Positions 1 through 6,168 of a stretch of 15,242 nucleotides of DNA are shown here, piece after piece. This DNA is from an uncultured Clostridia bacterium. GTDB taxonomy: Bacteria > Bacillota > Clostridia > Christensenellales > Borkfalkiaceae. Location of the stretch: contig CAMNIW010000011.1 of assembly GCA_946540675.1 (NCBI GenBank), positions 1 to 15,242 of the forward strand, given 5' to 3'. The notes under the pieces were generated by a model that saw only the letters and a list, made by a program, of their open reading frames with translations, was not told the DNA's origin and ran no database searches. The position numbers and the translations under genes are program-made. Position 1 is the stretch's first letter; each line of letters starts with the position of its first letter.

Positions 1-426
1 TTCTTTTGCCCCTGCCGCTACCCGATCCGTAATGCTTCTCGACGTATTTCACCCTTGCGCCCTTGCCGACGTAAAAACGGTGTATGCGTCGTGCTCGGAA
101 TCCTGATTTCCGCAGTTGTCTATGCCGCAACCGGCTATTATCACGACGTCCGCGCCGTCGCCTATATAAAAATCGTTGTATACGGTTTCTTTAAGTCCGC
201 TTTGCGTCATAATTACGGGGATATGAACGCTTTCGTTTTTAGTCCCCGCCTTTATCCTTATATCTATTCCGCTGACTTCTGTCTTGGGGATTATCTCTAT
301 ATTCGCGGTGGACTTTCTCCCTATCGCTTTGCTGTCGGAACGTATATTATACGCGCCTTCGGGGGTCTTGTGCAGGTCGGCGACTTCCATAAGAAGCCGC
401 TTTTGTATCTCGTCTAATTTCAGCAT
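1..426 (-). CDS. SufB/SufD-family Fe-S cluster scaffold protein, partial, with apparent frameshift
   Basis: This is the N-terminal part of a SufB/SufD-family scaffold, which works with the SufC ATPase to assemble iron-sulfur clusters in the cytosol. The ATG at 426 overlaps the sufC stop (ATGCTGA) and has a GGGGG ribosome-binding site 6 bases upstream. The family motif AGCGIDNCGNQDSEHDAY is clear near residues 95-115. The reading frame then meets TGA at 49-51. One frame over, the sequence continues as VGKGARVKYVEKHYG, the conserved family segment, to the window edge. Adding one A to the AAAAA run at 73-77 (plus strand) restores ...TVFYVGKGARVKY. So a base is missing there, either a real mutation or a homopolymer error. 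The C-terminal half lies outside the window. The visible N-terminus is short, more like minimal SufB-like proteins than full-length E. coli SufB. SufB versus SufD cannot be settled from this fragment. Confidence 0.85.
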
Positions 427-1172
427 ACGTATCCCCCTTTTTCTTCTTCGATTTTTCTGCAGCCGCCAATCGCCGCGCCGGTGCCGAGAAGGCCGGGCAA
501 AACGTCTTCTTTCTTGCCTTTTTTGGCTATCTCGCCGTCTTTGAGCATAATTATTTCGTCGGCTATCTCGAGAATGCGCTCCTGATGCGATATTATCATA
601 ATGGAACTGTCTTCTATCTCGGCGCGTATCCTGCGGAAGACTTCCACGAGATTTTTGAAACTCCAAAGGTCGATACCCGCTTCGGGCTCGTCGAACACCG
701 AAAATTTGCTTGCGCGGGCGATGACCGTCGCTATCTCTATTCTTTTGAGTTCTCCGCCGGAAAGGTTGCCGCTGACTTCGCGGTCTATATAATCCTTGGC
801 GCAAAGCCCCACCGCGGAAAGATACCTGCACGCGTCCGCCGCGGACATATTTTTGCCCGTCGCAATGCGGATAAGGTCAAGAACGTTTATGCCCTTAAAG
901 CGCACGGGCTGTTGAAAGGCAAACGCTATGCCTTTGTTTGCCCGCTCGGTAATGGACATATCGGTTATGTCTTCACCGTTAAGCAAAATTTTGCCTGCGG
1001 TCGGCTTTTCTATGCCGGCGATCACCTTGGCGAGCGTGGATTTTCCCCCGCCGTTGGGACCCGTCACTACTACGAGTTGTCTGTCGTGGATGGTAAGACT
1101 GACGTCTTTTAATATCGTCTTTTCGCGCCCGTCGTCGGACACGCCGAACGATACGTTTTTCAGTTCAAGCAT
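420..1172 (-). CDS. sufC: SufC, Fe-S cluster assembly ATPase
   Basis: This is a 250-aa ABC-type ATPase that partners with the SufB-like scaffold and powers cluster assembly. Visible motifs are Walker A GPNGGGKST (residues 38-46), Q-loop FAFQQPVRFKG (about 84-94), signature LSGGE (137-141), Walker B VFDEPEAGID (159-168) and the H-loop histidine at 196 (ISHQE). The FQ-P-V segment and the EPEAGID Walker B are typical of SufC rather than transporter ATPases. I chose the ATG at 1172 because AGGAG lies 6 bases upstream. An upstream in-frame ATG at 1265 would add 31 residues unlike SufC and would overlap the promoter. The gene overlaps the next one by 7 bases, so translation is probably coupled. The C-terminal tail is Cys-containing (GGCRKIEEEKGGYVC), which I do not recall as usual for SufC. 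No sufS or sufU is visible. Confidence 0.95.
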   Translation of the reverse strand: MLELKNVSFGVSDDGREKTILKDVSLTIHDRQLVVVTGPNGGGKSTLAKVIAGIEKPTAGKILLNGEDITDMSITERANKGIAFAFQQPVRFKGINVLDLIRIATGKNMSAADACRYLSAVGLCAKDYIDREVSGNLSGGELKRIEIATVIARASKFSVFDEPEAGIDLWSFKNLVEVFRRIRAEIEDSSIMIISHQERILEIADEIIMLKDGEIAKKGKKEDVLPGLLGTGAAIGGCRKIEEEKGGYVC

Positions 1173-1253
1173 AATGACTCCTATGGTATAGAAACAAAAG
1201 AAAAAACCTTTTGTAAAAAATGTTTTCGGGGAGATTTTACTCTCCGCAAGATT

Positions 1254-1282
1254 ATTATACACCAACTTTTGAAATCTGTCGT
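1254..1282 (-). promoter_or_regulatory. Predicted promoter of the sufC operon
   Basis: On the minus strand there is a perfect -10 TATAAT (1254-1259) with a 17-bp spacer and a weaker -35, ACGACA (1277-1282). Transcription would start near 1247, leaving a leader of about 75 nt before sufC. The leader contains a small GGAGA/TCTCC hairpin and the AGGAG ribosome-binding site. I see no recognisable Fe-S regulator binding site. Confidence 0.65.
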
Positions 1283-1321
1283 CGTTTTTTACCCACTTTT
1301 TGCATAGGTAATTTTATATCG

Positions 1322-1360
1322 GGCAAAAATAAAGAAACCGCTTGCGAAAACCGCAAGCGG
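1322..1360 (-). terminator. Rho-independent terminator of the CRISPR array transcript
   Basis: On the minus strand a perfect 9-bp stem, CCGCTTGCG / CGCAAGCGG (arms 1352-1360 and 1338-1346, loop GTTTT), is followed by the U-rich tract TTTCTTTATTTTT. It begins 12 bases past the last repeat. It would end pre-crRNA before the sufC promoter, insulating the two units. Confidence 0.85.
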
Positions 1361-1372
1361 AAACCCGTATTC

Positions 1373-2133
1373 GTGTAATTCTATCAATATCCAACAAGGA
1401 ACTAAAACATTCACAGCACCGACAAACGTTTCGTTTTCGTGTAATTCTATCAATATCCGACAAGGAACTAAAACGGGGGCGCTTGTGCTATGTGTGCGCC
1501 TGTGGTGTAATTCTATCAATATCCAACAAGGAACTAAAACCTTTGATACCACTGTTTAGGGTAACATAGTGTGTAATTCTATCAATATCCAACAAGGAAC
1601 TAAAACTCGGCGGAGCATTTCCGCGATAGCGGATACGTGTAATTCTATCAATATCCAACAAGGAACTAAAACAGGGGGAAGCGGCAAGCTTACGGGTCAT
1701 TTGTGTAATTCTATCAATATCCAACAAGGAACTAAAACCGGCGTTATAACCGGCGATTCCGTCGAACTGTGTAATTTTATCAATATCCAACAAGGAACTA
1801 AAACATGGACTTCCACCAAACACCGCCGGATTTGTGTAATTCTATCAATATCCAACAAGGAACTAAAACTAATCTTAATTCTTTGATTTTTTCGTTTATG
1901 TGTAATTCTATCAATATCCAACAAGGAACTAAAACTTATATGCACATAGCCGTGTTCTATTATTTGTGTAATTCTATCAATATCCAACAAGGAACTAAAA
2001 CGTAAATCTATCAATAAACTTGCAAGCAAGTGTGTAATTCTATCAATATCCAACAAGGAACTAAAACTCGGACATCTGCTTGTTAAACCTGTTGAACGTG
2101 TAATTCTATCAATATCCAACAAGGAACTAAAAC
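1373..2133 (-). CRISPR. Type II CRISPR array, 12 repeats and 11 spacers
   Basis: Repeats are 36 bp and start at 1373, 1439, 1505, 1571, 1637, 1703, 1769, 1834, 1900, 1966, 2032 and 2098. Spacers are 30 nt, except the seventh (1805-1833), which is 29. The functional strand is the minus strand. There the repeat starts GTTTTAGTTCC and ends GATAGAATTACAC, matching type II repeats whose first bases pair with tracrRNA. The leader side is at 2134, next to cas2. Two repeats carry one substitution each: the repeat at 1439 (CCGACAAGG for CCAACAAGG) and the repeat at 1769 (AATTTTATC for AATTCTATC). The leader-distal repeat at 1373 is intact, so there is no decay at the old end. Every repeat contains a minus-strand extended -10 (TGATAGAAT), suggesting each spacer may be transcribed from the repeat before it, as known for type II-C arrays in Neisseria. 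By eye no spacer matches elsewhere in the window. Confidence 0.99.
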
Positions 2134-2164
2134 CGCAACATATAGTATGTTTTTGCGGTTTCAG
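2127..2164 (-). promoter_or_regulatory. Leader RNA hairpin pairing with the first repeat
   Basis: On the minus strand the leader segment CTGAAACCGCAA (2153-2164) pairs over 12 contiguous bases, with one G-U, with TTGCGGTTTTAG (2127-2138). Inside it is a further 4-bp stem (CATA/TATG) and a 3-nt loop. The 3' arm includes the first seven bases of the leader-proximal repeat, GTTTTAG, which are exactly the bases that pair with the tracrRNA lower stem. The hairpin fills nearly all of the roughly 40-nt leader RNA. Confidence 0.8.
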
Positions 2165-2179
2165 CCAATTTATACCACA

Positions 2180-2209
2180 ATTATAGCGACAAGATATCTC
2201 TTGTGTCAA
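2180..2209 (-). promoter_or_regulatory. CRISPR leader promoter with internal dyad
   Basis: On the minus strand a perfect -35 TTGACA (2204-2209) and a perfect -10 TATAAT (2180-2185) are separated by 18 bp. The start would be near 2173. The -35 overlaps the cas2 stop codon (2206-2208), so the array promoter is tucked into the end of cas2. The spacer between the boxes carries an inverted repeat, ACAAGA-TATC-TCTTGT (2189-2204), a possible operator. Confidence 0.8.
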
Positions 2210-2499
2210 GCAAATTTTCGCTCTTTAATTTCTCCCCCCGCGAGTATCTTTATGCCCGCATACTGCTTTTCCGTAACGGTCATAAGGCGCACCGCCCCTT
2301 TTTTGGGGACGATAGACTCGATATATCTCTCATACTTTGCGGCGTCGTCGTTGTTTCTCACGGTGCGACTGTAAACCGAGTACTGTATCATAACGAATCC
2401 GCTTTTGATAAGGTTTTTACGGAACTCCGCATACTCTTTTCTGTCCGCCTTGCTCTTTACGGGCAAGTCGAAAAAAACCATAACTCGCATAAACCGCAC
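2206..2499 (-). CDS. cas2: CRISPR-associated protein Cas2
   Basis: This 97-aa protein matches Cas2 in length and pattern: a first beta strand RVMVFFDLPV with the conserved Asp (residue 11), then EYAEFRKNLIKSGFVMIQYS and VYSRT, and a late VRLMTVTEKQYAGIKI strand region. Cas2 is the structural partner of the Cas1 integrase in spacer acquisition. The GTG at 2499 has GGGGG 8 bases upstream and lies 3 bases after the cas9 stop, so translation is probably coupled. An ATG at 2490 (MRVMVFFDLPV) is a good alternative start but lacks its own well-placed ribosome-binding site. No cas1 lies on either side: cas9 is immediately upstream and the array leader immediately downstream. Without Cas1 in trans, this Cas2 would not be expected to support acquisition. 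Confidence 0.95.
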   Translation of the reverse strand: MRFMRVMVFFDLPVKSKADRKEYAEFRKNLIKSGFVMIQYSVYSRTVRNNDDAAKYERYIESIVPKKGAVRLMTVTEKQYAGIKILAGGEIKERKFA

Positions 2500-2502
2500 C
2501 GC

Positions 2503-5500
2503 TTATTCCCCCGCCTTGATTAACGATAACGGTGCGCCACATTTTACTTCACCTTTTACTTCTCCGAGAATATCGATTTCAAATTTACGAACAATATCTT
2601 TCTTTGTAATACTGAAAATGCTATCATCTTGCGGTACGCTGTTGTTTTTAAAATAATAGTAATTAGACCTATTGATATTCTTAACCCCCTTATAATACCC
2701 TTCAAATTTCAACTTGCCCTTATTATTGTATACGCGGAGATAATCGCCATAAAAGAGATACATAACGTGCTTATCGTAACCTTCGGGATAGACGAAATTT
2801 TCCTTAAGCCAGAGTTTCCCTTTCTTTTTGACTATATCGGAAAATGCTATTCCGAAAGTCTTAATATTGCCGTCTTTGTCCTTATATACTTCCACGCAAT
2901 AATACGACGCGTCCGTATAATAGGAATAATTAGGTTTCGCATTTTCGGTCTTTTCTTGACTCTTTTCATTATTATTTACCGTTATTATGCGTTTCACGTC
3001 GTCTATAAGAGTCACTCGCCGAACTTTTTTTCCCTTCTCCGTAACGAATATTTCGTTTCCGTCGATTTTATTTTTATAGATTTGCCCGAAAGTTATTTTG
3101 TCTTTTACTCCGGCTGACGCCGCAATAAGGCTGGATCTTAAATCTTCATCGGTCGTCGCTATTTTTTTGAAATCCGATTCTTTAAGTTCCATAACCGCTT
3201 TGTGCCTGAGTTTAACGTCTTTACCGTCGATATTTATTATTCTTATGGGATTAGAGTCTGTAACCGTTCCGCTTGCTTTTCTGTTCGCCTTAAGCACGGT
3301 AAACGGCATTTTTACCGAGTTGGCGAACTCGGCGTCGTCGCAATAGAACCTGCCTACCTTTTCCCTGAAAATCTCTTCTACCTTTTCGGGCGGCAATTCT
3401 TCGAAGGTTTCACCGTTTTTCTCGGCTTTCATCTTCATAAAGCGGTTGTAGGAGTCTACGTCCGTAAGGCGCACGTCTACTTCTTCCGCAACGTTCTTTA
3501 TGAGCGACGGAACGCGCCCACGCGTATTAAGCCTGTTATAGACGTCCTGATATTCCATATTGTAATATCTCGATATGCTCGTCGCCGCGGCGTTTATAAC
3601 CTGTTTGTATTCGTCGTTGGGCTTGCCTTGATTTGCCCTGAGTATTTGACCGAGCCTTTTGTACGAAGACGCTATCTCCACGTACGCGGGAATACAGTTG
3701 GCTATGACGATAGCGTCCGCGGCGTGGTCGAGATAGGTAAACTCTTTGAGCGTCTTCTTGTCGGTTATGCCCCAGGTGTCGGCATTGAGCCAAGTGCGGC
3801 GAAGCATAGACGTTATCGAGCCCTTTACGGCGTAAACTCTCGGTTGTCTGCCGGCGCCTTTTATCCTGTCGGCAAAGACGAGAGTTTTGTCGAGATAACC
3901 GACCAAAAATTTGGCAATATAGCGCGTGTCGTTGAGATTTCGCGACTTCCACCCTTCGACAAGTTCGCTCGTAAGTCTTTCCGCCCTTAAATATTCGTAT
4001 TTCTTCTTGCTTATCTTCTTATTTTTGTATAGGTCGTTTATGCGAGAAAGGAAACTTTCTCTCTTCGCCTTGTCGGTTATAAATTCAAGCGGAACTCTTT
4101 GCCCCTTGAACTGATTTTCGCTTCCTAAAACCAAAACTTTGTTATTGAGCGTATCGTCGAGTATCTTGGAAAACGGCACTATATGGTCTATCTCGCAATA
4201 GTGGCTGTCGCCCGAAATCGCGGCTCTCTTTTCTATATCTTCGCCGCTGTACATACATTTCCAGCCCTGCACTTCGCCGAGAATATAGCGCGTTATCTGA
4301 TTTTCGGTGACGTTGCCTTCTTCCGTGCGGAGAAGTTCCGCTATTGTCGTTTTGGCTTCCGCGCGCGCTTTTTCATTGTCTTTTTGCTCTTTCTCCGCCT
4401 TTTTGCGGTTGTCCGCGCTGACGTTTACGTCTTTTCCCACTTCGACGTTTATCTGATAAGGCGCGCCGTAATTCTCTATAATGCGGTTTATTATCTTGCG
4501 CGTTTCGTTAAGGCTCCTTATTACGACGGGATTATCGTAAAAATCGCAAGCCTTGTCAAACGGCGGCAATTTGGCGTAACGCTTTCCGCCGTCCGCGTCT
4601 TCCTGCTCTTTGTTTATTTTATCCTGATATACCCCGACTATATCGCCGCTCTTAAAGGCTTCTACCGCGCCCGACATATATCTGTACGATACCGCCGACG
4701 TGCCCGAACATTTTACCCTGCAAAGTTCGTTTATAAGCGCGTCCGCGGCGGGATTTTCGGCTATTCGCTCTATTTCTTTGAGCCATCTTTTGCGAAGTCG
4801 CGGCGTTATGTACGAAGAAAGAGTTACGCCGAGTTCGTTAAGGAAACAACCTTTAATATCCGCGACGTCTTCTTTTATAAGACTTTCCCACGAGTAGCCG
4901 TATTTTATAAGAATATTCTTTACCTGTTTAAGGTATTTCACGGAGTTTGTAAGTTGACTTTCCTTTTCGCTTTGCGGCATTATCACGTCTTTTATTCCGT
5001 GCCTTGTCGCTATCTCTTTAAGCATTTTTTTGCCGAAAGTCGCTTCTCTCGCGGCGACTTCGAGTATCTCTTCCGCCATCTCGCGCGGGAAACACACTAC
5101 GCCGTCTTCGTCTACGAACCTGCACTGCGACACGGCGTTTATAAGAGTGAACATATCCGACAAATAAGTAAACCTTAATCCCCTGTTTTCTTCGGGATAA
5201 AATCTGCACTTGCCGACGTTGTCCGCCCCGAATCCGCGATACTTGCGGTGCGGATCGTTCACGTTGCCGGGGCCGTCTTCAAACGCCCTTTGACTGAAAA
5301 TAATATCTATTATTTGTTGCTTTTTATCTTTTAAGACCGGATAATACTCACCCTGTTTTTCGAGTATGCTTTCCGCTTCCTTTTGCACCATATCTCTCGG
5401 CGCGTAAAACTTTTCCGCATAACCTTCCCTGTTGCGATAGCGGCGGTGCTTTCCTTGGTCGCAAGAAAAATACGCGTCCTTTACGAACATTTCCGCAACC

Positions 5501-6000
5501 GTCCTGTATCCGCCTGCCGACATCTTCTCCCTGACGTTTTGCACGCCCTGCATATTTTCCGCTTCGTCTTCGGTGTCGTCGTCGCTCTTTTCGTAAAACT
5601 CGGCGTAACCGCGCAAATTACATATATTTATAAGGCAGGCGGCAAGTTGCTCCGGCGAAACTTTTTCGTCCAAAGCCTTTACGCGGAGCGACATAGCGTC
5701 CGTTTCTCCGCTCTCGAAATACGCTCGCATTTTTTCTTCGGTAGTAAAACCTATCTCTTTAAGCAGGTATTTCAAACGGCTCTTTCTGTGACTGCGCCTT
5801 CTCAAAAGCCTTCTCGTAGACCTGCTGAGCCGTCTTTCCTGACTTTTTCTGTCTTTGCCGTCATTTTTTTCGCCCGAATCGAAAATTTCCACGCCGAAAC
5901 GCTCTATTCGCGCGTTTTCCCCCATCGTGACGACCGCCCAACCGACCGAACCTATCCCGATGTCCAAGCCTATTACGTAATTGCCGATATTTTTTATCAT
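2503..6000 (-). CDS. cas9: CRISPR-associated endonuclease Cas9 (type II, probably II-C)
   Basis: This is the RNA-guided DNA endonuclease of the locus, 1165 aa. RuvC-I is YVIGLDIGIGSVGWAVV with D13. The arginine-rich bridge helix spans about 53-79 (RRLSRSTRRLLRRRSHRK). A recognition lobe of about 400 residues follows. RuvC-II is INVEVGKD with E520. HNH is YCEIDHIVPF with H606, plus N620 and N629 at the positions of S. pyogenes N854 and N863. RuvC-III is YLDHAADAIVIA with H759 and D762. All nuclease residues are present, so it should be catalytically active. Residues from about 830 on are the predicted WED/PAM-interacting part. The final ~160 residues are rich in Lys, Tyr and Asn, and their DNA is visibly more AT-rich. 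The ATG at 6000 has AAAGGAG 7-8 bases upstream. Gene content (no csn2, no cas4) points to II-C, but cas1 is missing and the subtype needs a phylogeny. The PAM cannot be read from the sequence. Confidence 0.97.
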   Translation of the reverse strand: MIKNIGNYVIGLDIGIGSVGWAVVTMGENARIERFGVEIFDSGEKNDGKDRKSQERRLSRSTRRLLRRRSHRKSRLKYLLKEIGFTTEEKMRAYFESGETDAMSLRVKALDEKVSPEQLAACLINICNLRGYAEFYEKSDDDTEDEAENMQGVQNVREKMSAGGYRTVAEMFVKDAYFSCDQGKHRRYRNREGYAEKFYAPRDMVQKEAESILEKQGEYYPVLKDKKQQIIDIIFSQRAFEDGPGNVNDPHRKYRGFGADNVGKCRFYPEENRGLRFTYLSDMFTLINAVSQCRFVDEDGVVCFPREMAEEILEVAAREATFGKKMLKEIATRHGIKDVIMPQSEKESQLTNSVKYLKQVKNILIKYGYSWESLIKEDVADIKGCFLNELGVTLSSYITPRLRKRWLKEIERIAENPAADALINELCRVKCSGTSAVSYRYMSGAVEAFKSGDIVGVYQDKINKEQEDADGGKRYAKLPPFDKACDFYDNPVVIRSLNETRKIINRIIENYGAPYQINVEVGKDVNVSADNRKKAEKEQKDNEKARAEAKTTIAELLRTEEGNVTENQITRYILGEVQGWKCMYSGEDIEKRAAISGDSHYCEIDHIVPFSKILDDTLNNKVLVLGSENQFKGQRVPLEFITDKAKRESFLSRINDLYKNKKISKKKYEYLRAERLTSELVEGWKSRNLNDTRYIAKFLVGYLDKTLVFADRIKGAGRQPRVYAVKGSITSMLRRTWLNADTWGITDKKTLKEFTYLDHAADAIVIANCIPAYVEIASSYKRLGQILRANQGKPNDEYKQVINAAATSISRYYNMEYQDVYNRLNTRGRVPSLIKNVAEEVDVRLTDVDSYNRFMKMKAEKNGETFEELPPEKVEEIFREKVGRFYCDDAEFANSVKMPFTVLKANRKASGTVTDSNPIRIINIDGKDVKLRHKAVMELKESDFKKIATTDEDLRSSLIAASAGVKDKITFGQIYKNKIDGNEIFVTEKGKKVRRVTLIDDVKRIITVNNNEKSQEKTENAKPNYSYYTDASYYCVEVYKDKDGNIKTFGIAFSDIVKKKGKLWLKENFVYPEGYDKHVMYLFYGDYLRVYNNKGKLKFEGYYKGVKNINRSNYYYFKNNSVPQDDSIFSITKKDIVRKFEIDILGEVKGEVKCGAPLSLIKAGE

Positions 6001-6017
6001 AACTTTTCTCCTTTTTA

Positions 6018-6046
6018 TTGACTTATCGTTTTTCTTGTGCTATAAT
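6018..6046 (+). promoter_or_regulatory. Predicted tracrRNA promoter
   Basis: On the plus strand, -35 TTGACT (6018-6023), a 17-bp spacer and a perfect -10 TATAAT (6041-6046). Transcription would start near 6053. It lies in the cas9 5' untranslated region and points away from cas9. Confidence 0.85.
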
Positions 6047-6067
6047 CAAACCGAACTTAGATGTTTG

Positions 6068-6094
6068 TTGTAATTTTATCAATATCCAACAAGG
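6068..6094 (+). repeat. Degenerate second anti-repeat / CRISPR-repeat copy
   Basis: This stretch matches the plus-strand repeat from TGTAATT to CAACAAGG with one change (TTTTATC for TTCTATC) and loses similarity after GG, where the repeat should read AACTAAAAC. It starts exactly 40 bp before the functional anti-repeat at 6108. The same C-to-T variant occurs in the array repeat at 1769. It is either a duplicated anti-repeat or a stranded repeat. Confidence 0.85.
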
Positions 6095-6121
6095 TAAATT
6101 TATTGATTTGTAATTCTATCA
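6073..6121 (-). promoter_or_regulatory. cas9: Possible cas9 promoters derived from the anti-repeats
   Basis: On the minus strand both anti-repeat copies contain an extended -10: TGATAAAAT at 6073-6081 and TGATAGAAT at 6113-6121. Neither has a good -35. Starts would fall near 6066 and 6106, giving cas9 leaders of about 66 and 106 nt. I see no better minus-strand promoter close to cas9. A TATAAT further up (on the complement of 6258-6263) lacks a convincing -35. Confidence 0.45.
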
Positions 6122-6168
6122 ATATCCAACAAAATGTTCTAAGATAAGGCATTATGCCGTAAGGTATC

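Noticed and set aside
1173..1265. An N-terminal extension of SufC from an ATG at 1265
   Set aside because: The added residues are unlike SufC, overlap the promoter, and the ATG at 1172 has a good ribosome-binding site.
2002..2031. Spacer 10 as a self-targeting guide against the tracr region near 6098-6107
   Set aside because: Only a 9-base AT-rich match (TTTATTGAT), not in the seed end; chance level.
1289..2209. Several open frames across the array giving proteins with repeating peptides such as INIQQGTKT or FSSLLDIDRIT
   Set aside because: These are translations of the CRISPR repeats (66-bp period, divisible by 3) and have no ribosome-binding sites.
2500..2502. A hidden or remnant cas1 between cas9 and cas2
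   Set aside because: Only 3 bp separate the two genes, and the end of Cas9 reads as a normal WED/PAM-interacting region without Cas1 features.
4183..5178. A 331-codon plus-strand open frame opposite cas9
   Set aside because: It lies antisense to conserved Cas9 coding sequence, has no ribosome-binding site, and its residue pattern mirrors antisense codons.
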